From Mangrovibacterium sp041596335 (GTDB lineage: Bacteria; Bacteroidota; Bacteroidia; Bacteroidales; Prolixibacteraceae): a stretch of 64,000 nucleotides of DNA. Of this stretch, positions 26,940-33,831 are shown piece after piece. Under the pieces are notes generated by a model that saw nothing but the letters and a program-made list of their open reading frames with translations, searched no databases and had not been told where the DNA came from. Numbering within the stretch: the first letter of the stretch is position 1; every line of letters starts with the position of its first letter. Location: the NCBI RefSeq assembly GCF_041596335.1, contig NZ_JBFHIT010000004.1:124001-188000 (forward strand). The letters are read 5' to 3'. The translations under genes were made by a program, and so were the position numbers.

Positions 26940-28388
26940 ATGATGAAAATTTCTAATCTGTACCCAATCATCGCAGCCATGGCGCTTGTCGCATGTAAAT
27001 CGTCAACAAGTGCACAAGCTGAAAAGAGCGAGCCGAAGCAACCAAATATCATCTACATCCTCGCCGATGATATGGGGTACGGCGATTTAAGCTGCTACGG
27101 GCAAACAAAGTTTAAAACACCCAATATCGATCGTTTGGCGCAGGAAGGCATTCGTTTTACCAACCACTATTCGGGCAGTACCGTTTGTGCTCCGTCGCGC
27201 GGATCACTGATGACCGGAAAGCACACCGGCCATGCTTTTAGCCGCGGAAACAAGGGAGTGCCGGGCAATAAGGGCGATTTCCCACTTATAGCATCTGAAA
27301 TAACGATAGCCGAAGTGTTGAAAAGCGCCGGCTATGTAACCGGAATGTTTGGCAAATGGGGACTCGGTTATCCCGGCTCTGAGGGGGCACCCAACAATCA
27401 GGGCTTCGACGAATTTTTCGGTTACCTAAATCAGGCCCTGGCGCACAATTACTATCCCTACCATCTTTGGCACAATAGCGAAAAAATTATCTTGGAAGGA
27501 AACGCCGGGCAAGATCAAAACCAGTATGCGCCCGAACTGATTCATAAAAAAGCCATGGAATTTCTGGAGGAAAACAAGGACCAACCTTTTTTCATGTATT
27601 ATCCATCAATAATTCCTCATGCTGAATTGTTTGCACCAGAAACCTACTTGGCAAAGTACCGCGGAAAACTGCTTCCTGAAAAGGAATATGCCGGAAAGGA
27701 CGAAGGAAAAGGGTATAAAACCGGAGGCTATGGATCGCAAACAGAATGTCATGCGGCTTTTGCAGCCATGATTAATTTGTTGGATGACCAAGTGGGAGAG
27801 ATCGTTGCCAAAGTGAAAGAGATGGGCATTGCTGAAAACACGATTATTATCTTCTCGTCGGACAATGGGCCACATGCCGAAGGGGGCGCCGACCCGGACT
27901 TTTTTAACAGCTCAGGTGGATTGCGAGGAATTAAGCGAGATCTGTACGAAGGGGGAGTGCGTGTGCCAATGATTGTGAGCTGGCCAGGTACAATTGAAGC
28001 CGGTTGCGAAACCGATCATATTTCTGCCTTTTGGGATGTACTGCCAACCATTGCTGCTCTGGCCAAACAAGAAACTCCAGAAGCTATCGACGGCATTTCA
28101 TTTTTACCCGAACTTTTAGGGAAAGAACAGCCCACACACAACCATTTGTACTGGGAATTTTACGAACGCGGAGGCAGACAAGCTTTACGCAAAGGAAACT
28201 GGAAAGCAGTTCGTTTAAATGTACACACGGATTATGACAGAACTCCCATCGAACTGTACAAACTGGATGAAGATCTGACGGAATCGGATAATGTGGCTGA
28301 ACAGTACCCTGAAGTTGCAGCTGAAATGCTGGAGCTGATGAAAGAATGCCATAGTCCATCGGAGAATTACCGGTTTGAAACGGAGTAA
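26940..28388 (+). CDS. Sulfatase (S1-type), lipoprotein, last gene of the PUL
   Basis: 482 residues with lipobox L-V-A-C (Cys19, counting from the first of two adjacent ATGs). Motifs: I-L-A-D-D-M-G-Y-G-D, T-V-C-A-P-S-R with Cys83, F-G-K-W-G-L-G near 138 and S-S-D-N-G-P-H near 310. It is a close paralogue of the sulfatase at 4259: P-G-S-E-G-x-P-N-N-Q-G-F-D-E-F, G-G-A-D-P-D-F-F-N-S and E-L-L-G-K segments align without gaps. The two therefore flank the enzyme train like bookends and probably came from duplication with later divergence. Co-transcribed with the GH2 gene one base upstream. No terminator hairpin is obvious directly downstream. Confidence 0.94.
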   Translation: MMKISNLYPIIAAMALVACKSSTSAQAEKSEPKQPNIIYILADDMGYGDLSCYGQTKFKTPNIDRLAQEGIRFTNHYSGSTVCAPSRGSLMTGKHTGHAFSRGNKGVPGNKGDFPLIASEITIAEVLKSAGYVTGMFGKWGLGYPGSEGAPNNQGFDEFFGYLNQALAHNYYPYHLWHNSEKIILEGNAGQDQNQYAPELIHKKAMEFLEENKDQPFFMYYPSIIPHAELFAPETYLAKYRGKLLPEKEYAGKDEGKGYKTGGYGSQTECHAAFAAMINLLDDQVGEIVAKVKEMGIAENTIIIFSSDNGPHAEGGADPDFFNSSGGLRGIKRDLYEGGVRVPMIVSWPGTIEAGCETDHISAFWDVLPTIAALAKQETPEAIDGISFLPELLGKEQPTHNHLYWEFYERGGRQALRKGNWKAVRLNVHTDYDRTPIELYKLDEDLTESDNVAEQYPEVAAEMLELMKECHSPSENYRFETE

Positions 28389-28730
28389 CTGGATGACTAT
28401 GGGAATAAAAAGTCCATGCGAGTTACTTGGTGTTTTTGTTTTATAGACTTCATGCTCCGGCGATAATCCGACCGGGTTCGAATTTATTGAGGTTCATGGC
28501 AAAAACATATCTCTTTCAGATGGTGTGAAAAACTGTATTCAGCCCTTAAAAACAGCCACAAGGAGAAGGTTGTTTGACAACATGATTCAACTGGAAATTG
28601 TCCATGGTTATATTTGTTTCAGGGCTATTTTGTTACTTGTAACAGTGAACATATAGCTGTTTTGAGCAAAGAAACAGTTTTTTATTTCACCAATAAATAA
28701 TCCACGATTGCCGAATGTATCATTGTCATT
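28389..28730. other. Intergenic region after the PUL, no supported gene
   Basis: 342 bases between the last sulfatase and the small minus-strand gene. A plus-strand frame is open from 28447 to 28656 (about 69 codons, beginning T-S-C-S-G-D-N-P-T-G-F-E-F) but has no suitable start codon and matches nothing I know. I see no clear terminator, tRNA or repeat. It may hold decayed coding sequence, given the pseudogene 200 bases further on. Confidence 0.5.
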
Positions 28731-28910
28731 TCAAGCTTTTTTTTCAGCCTGTAGCCGTTCTATTTCCTGTAGAATCAGATTTGCTTCCGCAACTTTCTCA
28801 TCGCTGGCTTTTCGATTGGTGGTTGACAGCTTGTACGATTCCTCAAGTAAGTCTTGATACTTTTTGTCCAAAACTTCAATTTTCGATTTCTTCTTAAAAA
28901 AACTAAACAT
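28731..28910 (-). CDS. Lacal_2735-family small protein
   Basis: 59 residues if started at 28910 (M-F-S-F-F-K-K-K-S-K); an ATG three codons earlier (28919) is the alternative. The protein is a short basic N-terminus followed by one long predicted helix with K-Y-Q-D-L-L-E-E-S-Y, then T-N-R-K-A-S-D-E-K-x-A-E-A and a second helix. This pattern fits the small Lacal_2735 family known from marine Bacteroidota, which has no established function. No signal peptide or membrane segment. It lies 11 bases after the stop codon of a decayed short-chain dehydrogenase on the same strand, consistent with a former stress-type operon of which only this gene stays intact. Family recognition is from memory of the conserved core. 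Confidence 0.7.
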   Translation of the reverse strand: MFSFFKKKSKIEVLDKKYQDLLEESYKLSTTNRKASDEKVAEANLILQEIERLQAEKKA

Positions 28911-28921
28911 GGTCTGCATTT

Positions 28922-29285
28922 TTAAAGATTTATACTGGATATTCCACCATCGACTGCAATAATTTGTCCGGTAATCCACGATGACTGTTCTGATTAGGCA
29001 AACTTTTCAGTGTTTAATGATTTGAGTTGATATTTAAACAAAAAAACAAGCAGAAAAGTTTATCTCTTTCAGTATTGCGCTCGCATTCTCCGAATGAATT
29101 AAGCTTATGGTTTGGTTCACCAATCGGTTTTGTGGTGTAAGTGCAAGAGAGTTAGCTATTGCAGAACAGCAAAAGCAATAGATAACGAGTACGGTCGGGA
29201 GAGTGGGACGCAAATTTTTGACGGTATTCGGCGGGATCGAAACCTGGAATAACAAAAGGAAAATACAGTCGGCTATAGGATGCAA
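28922..29285 (-). pseudogene. Decayed short-chain dehydrogenase/reductase (SDR) remnant
   Basis: Read on the minus strand, 28922-28990 encodes S-S-W-I-T-G-Q-I-I-A-V-D-G-G-I-S-S and then stops at TAA (28922-28924); this is the diagnostic C-terminus of FabG-like SDR enzymes. Upstream, about 29122-29163, another frame gives A-I-A-N-S-L-A-L-T-P-Q-N-R-L, close to the SDR stretch A-I-A-P-S-L-x-x-T-P-L-A-x-R-L. Around 29075-29094 it gives S-E-N-A-S-A, close to the family's E-x-x-x-A-S-A-K-R-H-P. An in-frame TAA directly before the C-terminal piece and a frame change between the pieces show that the gene is broken. The Rossmann N-terminus with G-x-x-x-G-I-G is absent, so the copy is also truncated. 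The 83-codon open frame at 29034-29285 is part of this remnant, not a separate gene. Confidence 0.68.
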
Positions 29286-29327
29286 AACAATAAATTAACC
29301 TATGCAACTGTTTGAAATTCAGAGACT

Positions 29328-29346
29328 AGTTGCGTTGCTCGCAACT
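29328..29346 (-). terminator. Weak hairpin downstream of the AraC-type regulator
   Basis: Seven-base arms AGTTGCG (29328-29334) and CGCAACT (29340-29346) around a 5-base loop, 46 bases past the stop of the minus-strand regulator. There is no U-tract on that strand, so a terminator role is uncertain. Confidence 0.3.
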
Positions 29347-29392
29347 GGCCGCACCGATTTTCCGGCATATCCATACGACGGGCTATGATGCA

Positions 29393-30247
29393 TTATGAAC
29401 CACAAACCTGTCCACTATTCTTAAATTCTTTAACGGTCATGCCATAAACCTTCTTAAACGAGCGAGCTAAATGGCTGCTGTCGGTAAAATTTAATTGCCA
29501 GGCAATTTCTTTCAACGACAGATCGGTATGCAGTACCTTGGTTTCTACCAGTCGCAATTTCGATTTTAAAATATATTCGGCTAGGCTTTGACCAGCCTGC
29601 TTTTTAAAATACTCAGAGAAATAGGTCTTAGAAATACCGAATTTATCGGCCAAAGCAGGGATGCTGAGTTTATTGCTGTCGGAAATATGTGTGTTGATGT
29701 AGCGTACTATTTCGCCAAAACGATTATCCGTATTATTGGCGTGGTCGACGTATTTTTTCTCAATGCTGCGGGCGAGAATGTTCAAAATAGAGGCCACTGC
29801 TCCGGTAATTATCGAGTCGGAGTAACTATCGCGGGCAAGGTATTCCTGATAGATCAGTTTTATATTGTTGACGATAAATTGCCTCTCCCGTTCTGTCGAA
29901 ATAATGTCGCCCGGAACTTTATTATAGTTGGCGATGATGTAGGCAATTTTGTCAAACCAGGCATTATAATCGGCCAATCGGTCGTTCGATAAAAAGTAGT
30001 GGTCGGTAAAGCGAATAAAGTAAAATTTTGAAGGCTCATTAATTTTAAACGAATGACAATCCAAGGGGGGAAGGAAGAAAATGTTTCCCTGATTATATTC
30101 AAACTTGTGCTGATTTATACACTGCGAACCGGATCCTCTTTCTACATAAACAATTTCAAAGAAGTTGTTTTTTCTTGGCCGTTTCTCCCATGATTCAAGC
30201 TCTTCAATATGAATTTCAAAAAGTTGACTAATCGATTCTGTTTGCAT
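29393..30247 (-). CDS. AraC-family transcriptional regulator
   Basis: 284 residues. The N-terminal part (about 20-100) has a cupin-like sensing pattern: F-F-E-I-V-Y-V-E-R-G-S-G, N-Q-G-N-I-F-F-L-P-P and F-Y-F-I-R-F. The C-terminal 100 residues hold the two helix-turn-helix units of AraC: L-A-D-K-F-G-I-S-K-T-Y-F-S-E-Y-F-K-K and I-A-W-Q-L-N-F-T-D-S-S-H-L-A-R-S-F-K-K-V-Y-G. No signal peptide, so cytoplasmic. It lies about 1 kb past the 3' end of the PUL on the opposite strand and could respond to a sugar released by it, but PUL control by an adjacent AraC protein is only one possibility; the usual hybrid sensor may lie upstream of the window. Confidence 0.93.
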   Translation of the reverse strand: MQTESISQLFEIHIEELESWEKRPRKNNFFEIVYVERGSGSQCINQHKFEYNQGNIFFLPPLDCHSFKINEPSKFYFIRFTDHYFLSNDRLADYNAWFDKIAYIIANYNKVPGDIISTERERQFIVNNIKLIYQEYLARDSYSDSIITGAVASILNILARSIEKKYVDHANNTDNRFGEIVRYINTHISDSNKLSIPALADKFGISKTYFSEYFKKQAGQSLAEYILKSKLRLVETKVLHTDLSLKEIAWQLNFTDSSHLARSFKKVYGMTVKEFKNSGQVCGS

Positions 30248-30461
30248 TGTATTATTATCGGTTAATTTGTGGCTAAAATAGGTAATTTACTGCTCTAGTA
30301 CCAATTATTGGCAGTGCAACTCGTATGGAAACCAATTTTATTACCGCGTTTTCCGCTAATCGTACAATTTCGAAGGCGGCAGTTAGCTCTATTCTGACGG
30401 GTAGGAATACAATCGGAAAGTTTTTCGATACCAATGTGTTGCTTCAACCCACATTCGGCGA

Positions 30462-30508
30462 AGCAAAAAAGCTGAAAAACGCACCGGTTATTGTGGGTTT
30501 TCAGCTTT
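30462..30508 (-). terminator. Rho-independent terminator of the kinase/response-regulator unit
   Basis: Arms AAGCTGAAAA (30469-30478) and TTTTCAGCTT (30498-30507) pair fully. On the minus strand the hairpin is followed by TTTTTT. It lies 7 bases after the response-regulator stop codon and ends that transcript. Confidence 0.82.
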
Positions 30509-30514
30509 CATTTA

Positions 30515-31291
30515 TCAGCTGTTTATCCAGCTCTTAAAGGCAGCCGCTTTGGCTTGGCTGATGATAATCTTTTCTTTAGGATCGGTTTTTAGCCGAACAG
30601 CAAGTTTGCCTCCAAAGTAGCTTTCAAACTGATCCACTGCTTCGATGTTTAGAATCGTTTGTCGGTTGGCTCTGAAGAACATAACCGGGTCGAGCTCCTG
30701 CTCGGTTTTGTCGAGCGATTGGCTGATAATATGGTGCTTGTTGTCGAAGGTTACCGCTGTGGTTACGCGATTGTCGGAAACAAAGTGGGCGACATCCTTC
30801 ACATCCAGTTTCATGAACGAATCGTTTCGCGAGATCATAAATCGCTGGCGGTAAACTGTTGGTTTCGACAGGAGTTTGGCCAGATGCTGGTAGTCGAAAA
30901 ACTGGTTCGACTGCTGTTCGATGAATTCCAGCAATTGCTCCAGCTTAAGAATGGCACGTTCCAGTTCGCGGGCTTTAATGGGTTTAAGCAGATAGTCGAT
31001 GCTGTTTTGTTCGAAGGCTTTGAGCGCGAACTCGCTGTATGCCGTTGTGAAGATGATGCCGCAAGTAATTTTAATTTCGCTGAAAATGTTGAAGCAGTTC
31101 CCGTCGGCAAGTTCAATGTCCATGAAAACCAGATCGGGCTGTTCGTGGCTGTTAAACCAGTCAACCGTTTCTTCAATCGATTTCAGATGGGCCAGCATTT
31201 TCCATTCGGGTCGCAATTCCAGAAACAAATCCCGAAGCATTTCGCCACTTCGGATTTCATCTTCAACGATGATAAAAGTCTTGTGTATCAT
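30515..31291 (-). CDS. LytTR-type response regulator
   Basis: 258 residues. The receiver domain (about 1-120) has the acidic pair E10-D11, phosphoacceptor Asp58 in V-F-M-D-I-E-L, conserved T-A-Y-S near 90 and the K-P-I switch near 105. The C-terminal LytTR DNA-binding domain (about 150-255) shows R-F-M-I-S-R-N-D-S-F, the M-F-F-R-A-N-R-Q motif and G-G-K-L-A-V-R-L. It is the partner of the kinase that ends 2 bases upstream. Transcribed last in a run of five minus-strand genes beginning with the efflux adaptor, so the likely target is the promoter in front of that pump operon. The target site is not identified. Confidence 0.95.
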   Translation of the reverse strand: MIHKTFIIVEDEIRSGEMLRDLFLELRPEWKMLAHLKSIEETVDWFNSHEQPDLVFMDIELADGNCFNIFSEIKITCGIIFTTAYSEFALKAFEQNSIDYLLKPIKARELERAILKLEQLLEFIEQQSNQFFDYQHLAKLLSKPTVYRQRFMISRNDSFMKLDVKDVAHFVSDNRVTTAVTFDNKHHIISQSLDKTEQELDPVMFFRANRQTILNIEAVDQFESYFGGKLAVRLKTDPKEKIIISQAKAAAFKSWINS

Positions 31292-31293
31292 AG

Positions 31294-32322
31294 CTATTCC
31301 TTTATTTCTCCGGTTAGTAATGGTAGCCTGACAATGAATTTTTCGTTTTCATTTTCAATTTCAACGGGCATTGTTGTTAATAATTGATACCGATCAATCA
31401 GATTCTTTAAACCGGTTTTGGTAGAATAAGACGATTGTTTAAGTTGAAGGTTGTTTTCAACAATAAGGTGTTTTTCGGTACAATAGATGTTGATGTGTAA
31501 GGGCGAGCCATCGCTGGCAATATTGTGTTTAATGGCATTTTCGACCAGTATTTGCAGGCTTAACGGTGGTACCATATACTTGCTGTGGCAAGGTGAAACT
31601 TGCAGCTGCAACCCATCGCCAAGGCGCTCGCGATGCAGGTCGACAAAGGTGCTGATAAACTCAATCTCCTTTGAAACGTGCACCAGCAGCGTATCTTTCG
31701 TGAGCAGTACGTAGCGGTAAACATCCGAGAGGTTTTCGGTGAAAGCGATGGCTGCTTCCCGGTCTTGCCGAATAATGGCAATCAGTGTACTCAAACTATT
31801 AAAAAGAAAGTGCGGATTCATTTTATCCTGCAACGACAGGTAACTCATTTCCAGTTGCTGTTGCTTGAGCCGCTCATTTTCGATGGTGAAACTGCTTAGA
31901 CTTTGGTGGTAGTTGTAGGCGATTAGCATAACAACAAAAATGAATACAATTAATACTCCGATCATAAGGCCTCCAGCGTGCACAAGCGGTGTTACCATAA
32001 GTGCATCGGGTAGTAAAAATGGCACCAGAAAAGAAGCCAGCAGTTTTGCGAGCACCAGCCATGGAATGGTGAACAGGAAAAGCCAGATAACTCTTTTCCT
32101 CGTGTGCGTATGCCATGGAAGGCGGTTGCCTACCATTCTGTCGAAGATAAAAATCCCTTCACTAATGAAAATGAACATGCCAATGGAGAAAAAGTAGGCT
32201 ACGACCGAATTGTGAGGTTTCAGTTTAAGAACTAGTACCAAAAACAGGTTTACGATTGTGCCCAACAGCACCTCGATCAAAATTCTGCTTCCAAAATGCA
32301 CCGATATTCTGCAATTATTCAT
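31294..32322 (-). CDS. LytS/YehU-type sensor histidine kinase
   Basis: 342 residues. The N-terminal 140 residues contain about four hydrophobic membrane segments (for example V-L-L-G-T-I-V-N-L-F-L-V-L-V-L and I-G-V-L-I-V-F-I-F-V-V-M-L) and no large extracellular sensor, so the signal is probably sensed in the membrane. A short coiled linker follows (E-R-L-K-Q-Q-Q-L-E). The His_kinase domain has its phosphorylated His in K-M-N-P-H-F-L-F-N-S-L and an ATPase lobe with L-V-E-N-A-I-K-H-N and T-G-L-K-N-L. The N-P-H-F-L-F-N motif is specific for kinases that pair with LytTR regulators, as here. Spaced 2 bases from its regulator and 74 from the TolC-like gene upstream. Confidence 0.94.
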   Translation of the reverse strand: MNNCRISVHFGSRILIEVLLGTIVNLFLVLVLKLKPHNSVVAYFFSIGMFIFISEGIFIFDRMVGNRLPWHTHTRKRVIWLFLFTIPWLVLAKLLASFLVPFLLPDALMVTPLVHAGGLMIGVLIVFIFVVMLIAYNYHQSLSSFTIENERLKQQQLEMSYLSLQDKMNPHFLFNSLSTLIAIIRQDREAAIAFTENLSDVYRYVLLTKDTLLVHVSKEIEFISTFVDLHRERLGDGLQLQVSPCHSKYMVPPLSLQILVENAIKHNIASDGSPLHINIYCTEKHLIVENNLQLKQSSYSTKTGLKNLIDRYQLLTTMPVEIENENEKFIVRLPLLTGEIKE

Positions 32323-32348
32323 TTCATTGGTGTTTCAGTTTCAAATGT

Positions 32349-32383
32349 AAGCGGGCAAAATGGTTTTTCCAATCCGCCCGCTT
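32349..32383 (-). terminator. Hairpin between the TolC-like gene and the kinase gene
   Basis: Arms AAGCGGGC (32349-32356) and GCCCGCTT (32376-32383) around a 19-base loop, 13 bases past the TolC-like stop codon on the minus strand. The U-tract is poor, so it may only reduce read-through from the pump genes into the two-component genes. Confidence 0.45.
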
Positions 32384-32396
32384 TGTTTAAGCTTTT

Positions 32397-33755
32397 TTAG
32401 TTTGAAGCCGAAATTGAATTCAGCATTCCGATACCCTTTTGATAGGCCGTTTTCGCTATTTCCAAATTAGTCAAAGCTTCAACTTTATTCGATTCGGCGC
32501 GTTGCCAGGCTGCCTGTGCGTTCAGCAGGTCGGTAGTTGTATTCAGGCCGGCTTCATAGCTTAACGCAACTTCTTCAAGGCTTTCCTGTGCCTGTGCGCA
32601 CGACTTTTGCGCCAGCACAATGGTTTGGTAGGCTTCCTGAACTCTAATGGTCAGGTTGCTGACTTCCAGTTGAATAAGCTCTCGTGAATTGTCGTACTCA
32701 AGCTTTGTTTTTTCCTGGTCGAGGCTGGCAGCAGCCAGTTTGTGCTTGCGTTCTTTCCAGTGAAAAACCGGTAGCGACACCTGAGCGACAGCCATCGTAT
32801 TCCAGCTGTCGAAATCAAGGTTGGGGCTGTTAAGGTAACTGTAACTGATTTGCGCACCAACCGTTGGCTTGTATTCGCCTGCTGTATTTTGCTTGCTGAG
32901 TTCTGCAATTTTGATCTGGTCTTCCATGATCAGGAGTTCCTTGCGGTTTATCGAGGCTTTCGCCCACGCATTGTCCATGTTCGGCAATGGCATGTTTTCG
33001 GCGAGCTGTCCATCCAGACGGATGTCTTCTTGCAAGGGCAATCCCATAAGCTGGCAAAGACGCATTTTTAAGATTGAAAGACCGTTGTTTGCACGCAAGA
33101 GGGCAAGTTCTGCATCATTTTTCTGAACAGATACTTTTAGCTGTTCACTTTTCGGACTAAGTCCGAGTTCGTACATGGTCGTGAGTTGATCCTCAAGGCT
33201 ATCCATCATGGCGACATAAATTTTTGCCACTTTGATGTTTTCTTCCAGAGCTACCAATTGCCAAAAAGCTTCATCGGTTGATTGGATGACTCTGTCGCGT
33301 TCGAGTTCAAGCGCGTTTTGCGACATATTCACTCCCAGATCGGCCATTTTATTGGCGTTTCGGATTTGCCCTCCGGCATAAATCGGAATCGTGAGAGCCA
33401 GCTGAGCCTGGTACAAACTCAGTTTTTCGGTGTTAAGGCTTAGTCCGGGGAAGTAAGCTTCGCTGTCGCCGGTGGTATTGCCATCGGCATCAGCGGTTGG
33501 GAGAAACATGCCCGGAATTTCGATGTCATCCAACGAAGGCAAATAAGTTGCCGAAGCGGTTCCGTCGAGGGCAGGGAGGTAGGCTGTACGAGCTAACTTT
33601 TGGTTAGCCTGTGCCTTTTGCGCGTCAACTCCTGCCATTTGCAGGCTCTTGTTGTAGTCGATTGCTAAATCCCTGCATTCTTGCAACGTTAAAACGCGCT
33701 GGCCTTGTGATTGTAGGCCAATTAGCAGGAGAAATATGATGATGTATCGTTTCAT
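32397..33755 (-). CDS. TolC-family outer-membrane efflux channel
   Basis: 452 residues with a signal peptide ending S-Q-G-Q. It has the internally repeated TolC plan: long helices rich in A, Q, L and E (about 25-75, 130-200, 300-440) separated by short strands, with the starting motif L-T-L-Q-E-C-R-D-L-A near residue 22. The ending A-K-T-A-Y-Q-K-G-I-G-M-L is typical of Bacteroidota members. It forms the trimeric outer-membrane duct for the RND pump encoded upstream in the same direction, 76 bases away. Substrate specificity cannot be inferred from the channel. Confidence 0.95.
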   Translation of the reverse strand: MKRYIIIFLLLIGLQSQGQRVLTLQECRDLAIDYNKSLQMAGVDAQKAQANQKLARTAYLPALDGTASATYLPSLDDIEIPGMFLPTADADGNTTGDSEAYFPGLSLNTEKLSLYQAQLALTIPIYAGGQIRNANKMADLGVNMSQNALELERDRVIQSTDEAFWQLVALEENIKVAKIYVAMMDSLEDQLTTMYELGLSPKSEQLKVSVQKNDAELALLRANNGLSILKMRLCQLMGLPLQEDIRLDGQLAENMPLPNMDNAWAKASINRKELLIMEDQIKIAELSKQNTAGEYKPTVGAQISYSYLNSPNLDFDSWNTMAVAQVSLPVFHWKERKHKLAAASLDQEKTKLEYDNSRELIQLEVSNLTIRVQEAYQTIVLAQKSCAQAQESLEEVALSYEAGLNTTTDLLNAQAAWQRAESNKVEALTNLEIAKTAYQKGIGMLNSISASN

Positions 33756-33773
33756 TTAAAATCGGTTTAAGAA

Positions 33774-33800
33774 TCACCGTCACCCTAAAAGCGACGGTGA
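33774..33800 (-). promoter_or_regulatory. Small inverted repeat between RND pump and TolC-like gene
   Basis: Arms TCACCGTC (33774-33781) and GACGGTGA (33793-33800) around an 11-base loop in the 76-base gap. It could act as an attenuator or an RNA stabiliser inside the operon. No U-tract is present. Confidence 0.35.
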
Positions 33801-33831
33801 ATTCGATTAAATAGTATGAAAGGAAAGCTGA

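Noticed and set aside
1..28388. Naming the PUL substrate as porphyran, carrageenan, fucoidan or a specific galactan
   Set aside because: The signature endo-enzymes of those loci are not recognisable here, and GH2/GH29/sulfatase content alone does not decide between them.
28447..28656. Open plus-strand stretch of about 69 codons after the PUL
   Set aside because: No start codon in a sensible place, no ribosome site and no recognisable family; chance or decayed sequence is more likely.
29034..29285. Minus-strand open frame of 83 codons
   Set aside because: Composition is poor and its pieces align by eye with the SDR remnant, so it was merged with the pseudogene.
30659..31387. 242-codon plus-strand open frame opposite the LytTR regulator and kinase end
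   Set aside because: Runs antisense to two clear genes with full domain motifs and shows no motif itself; a coding shadow.
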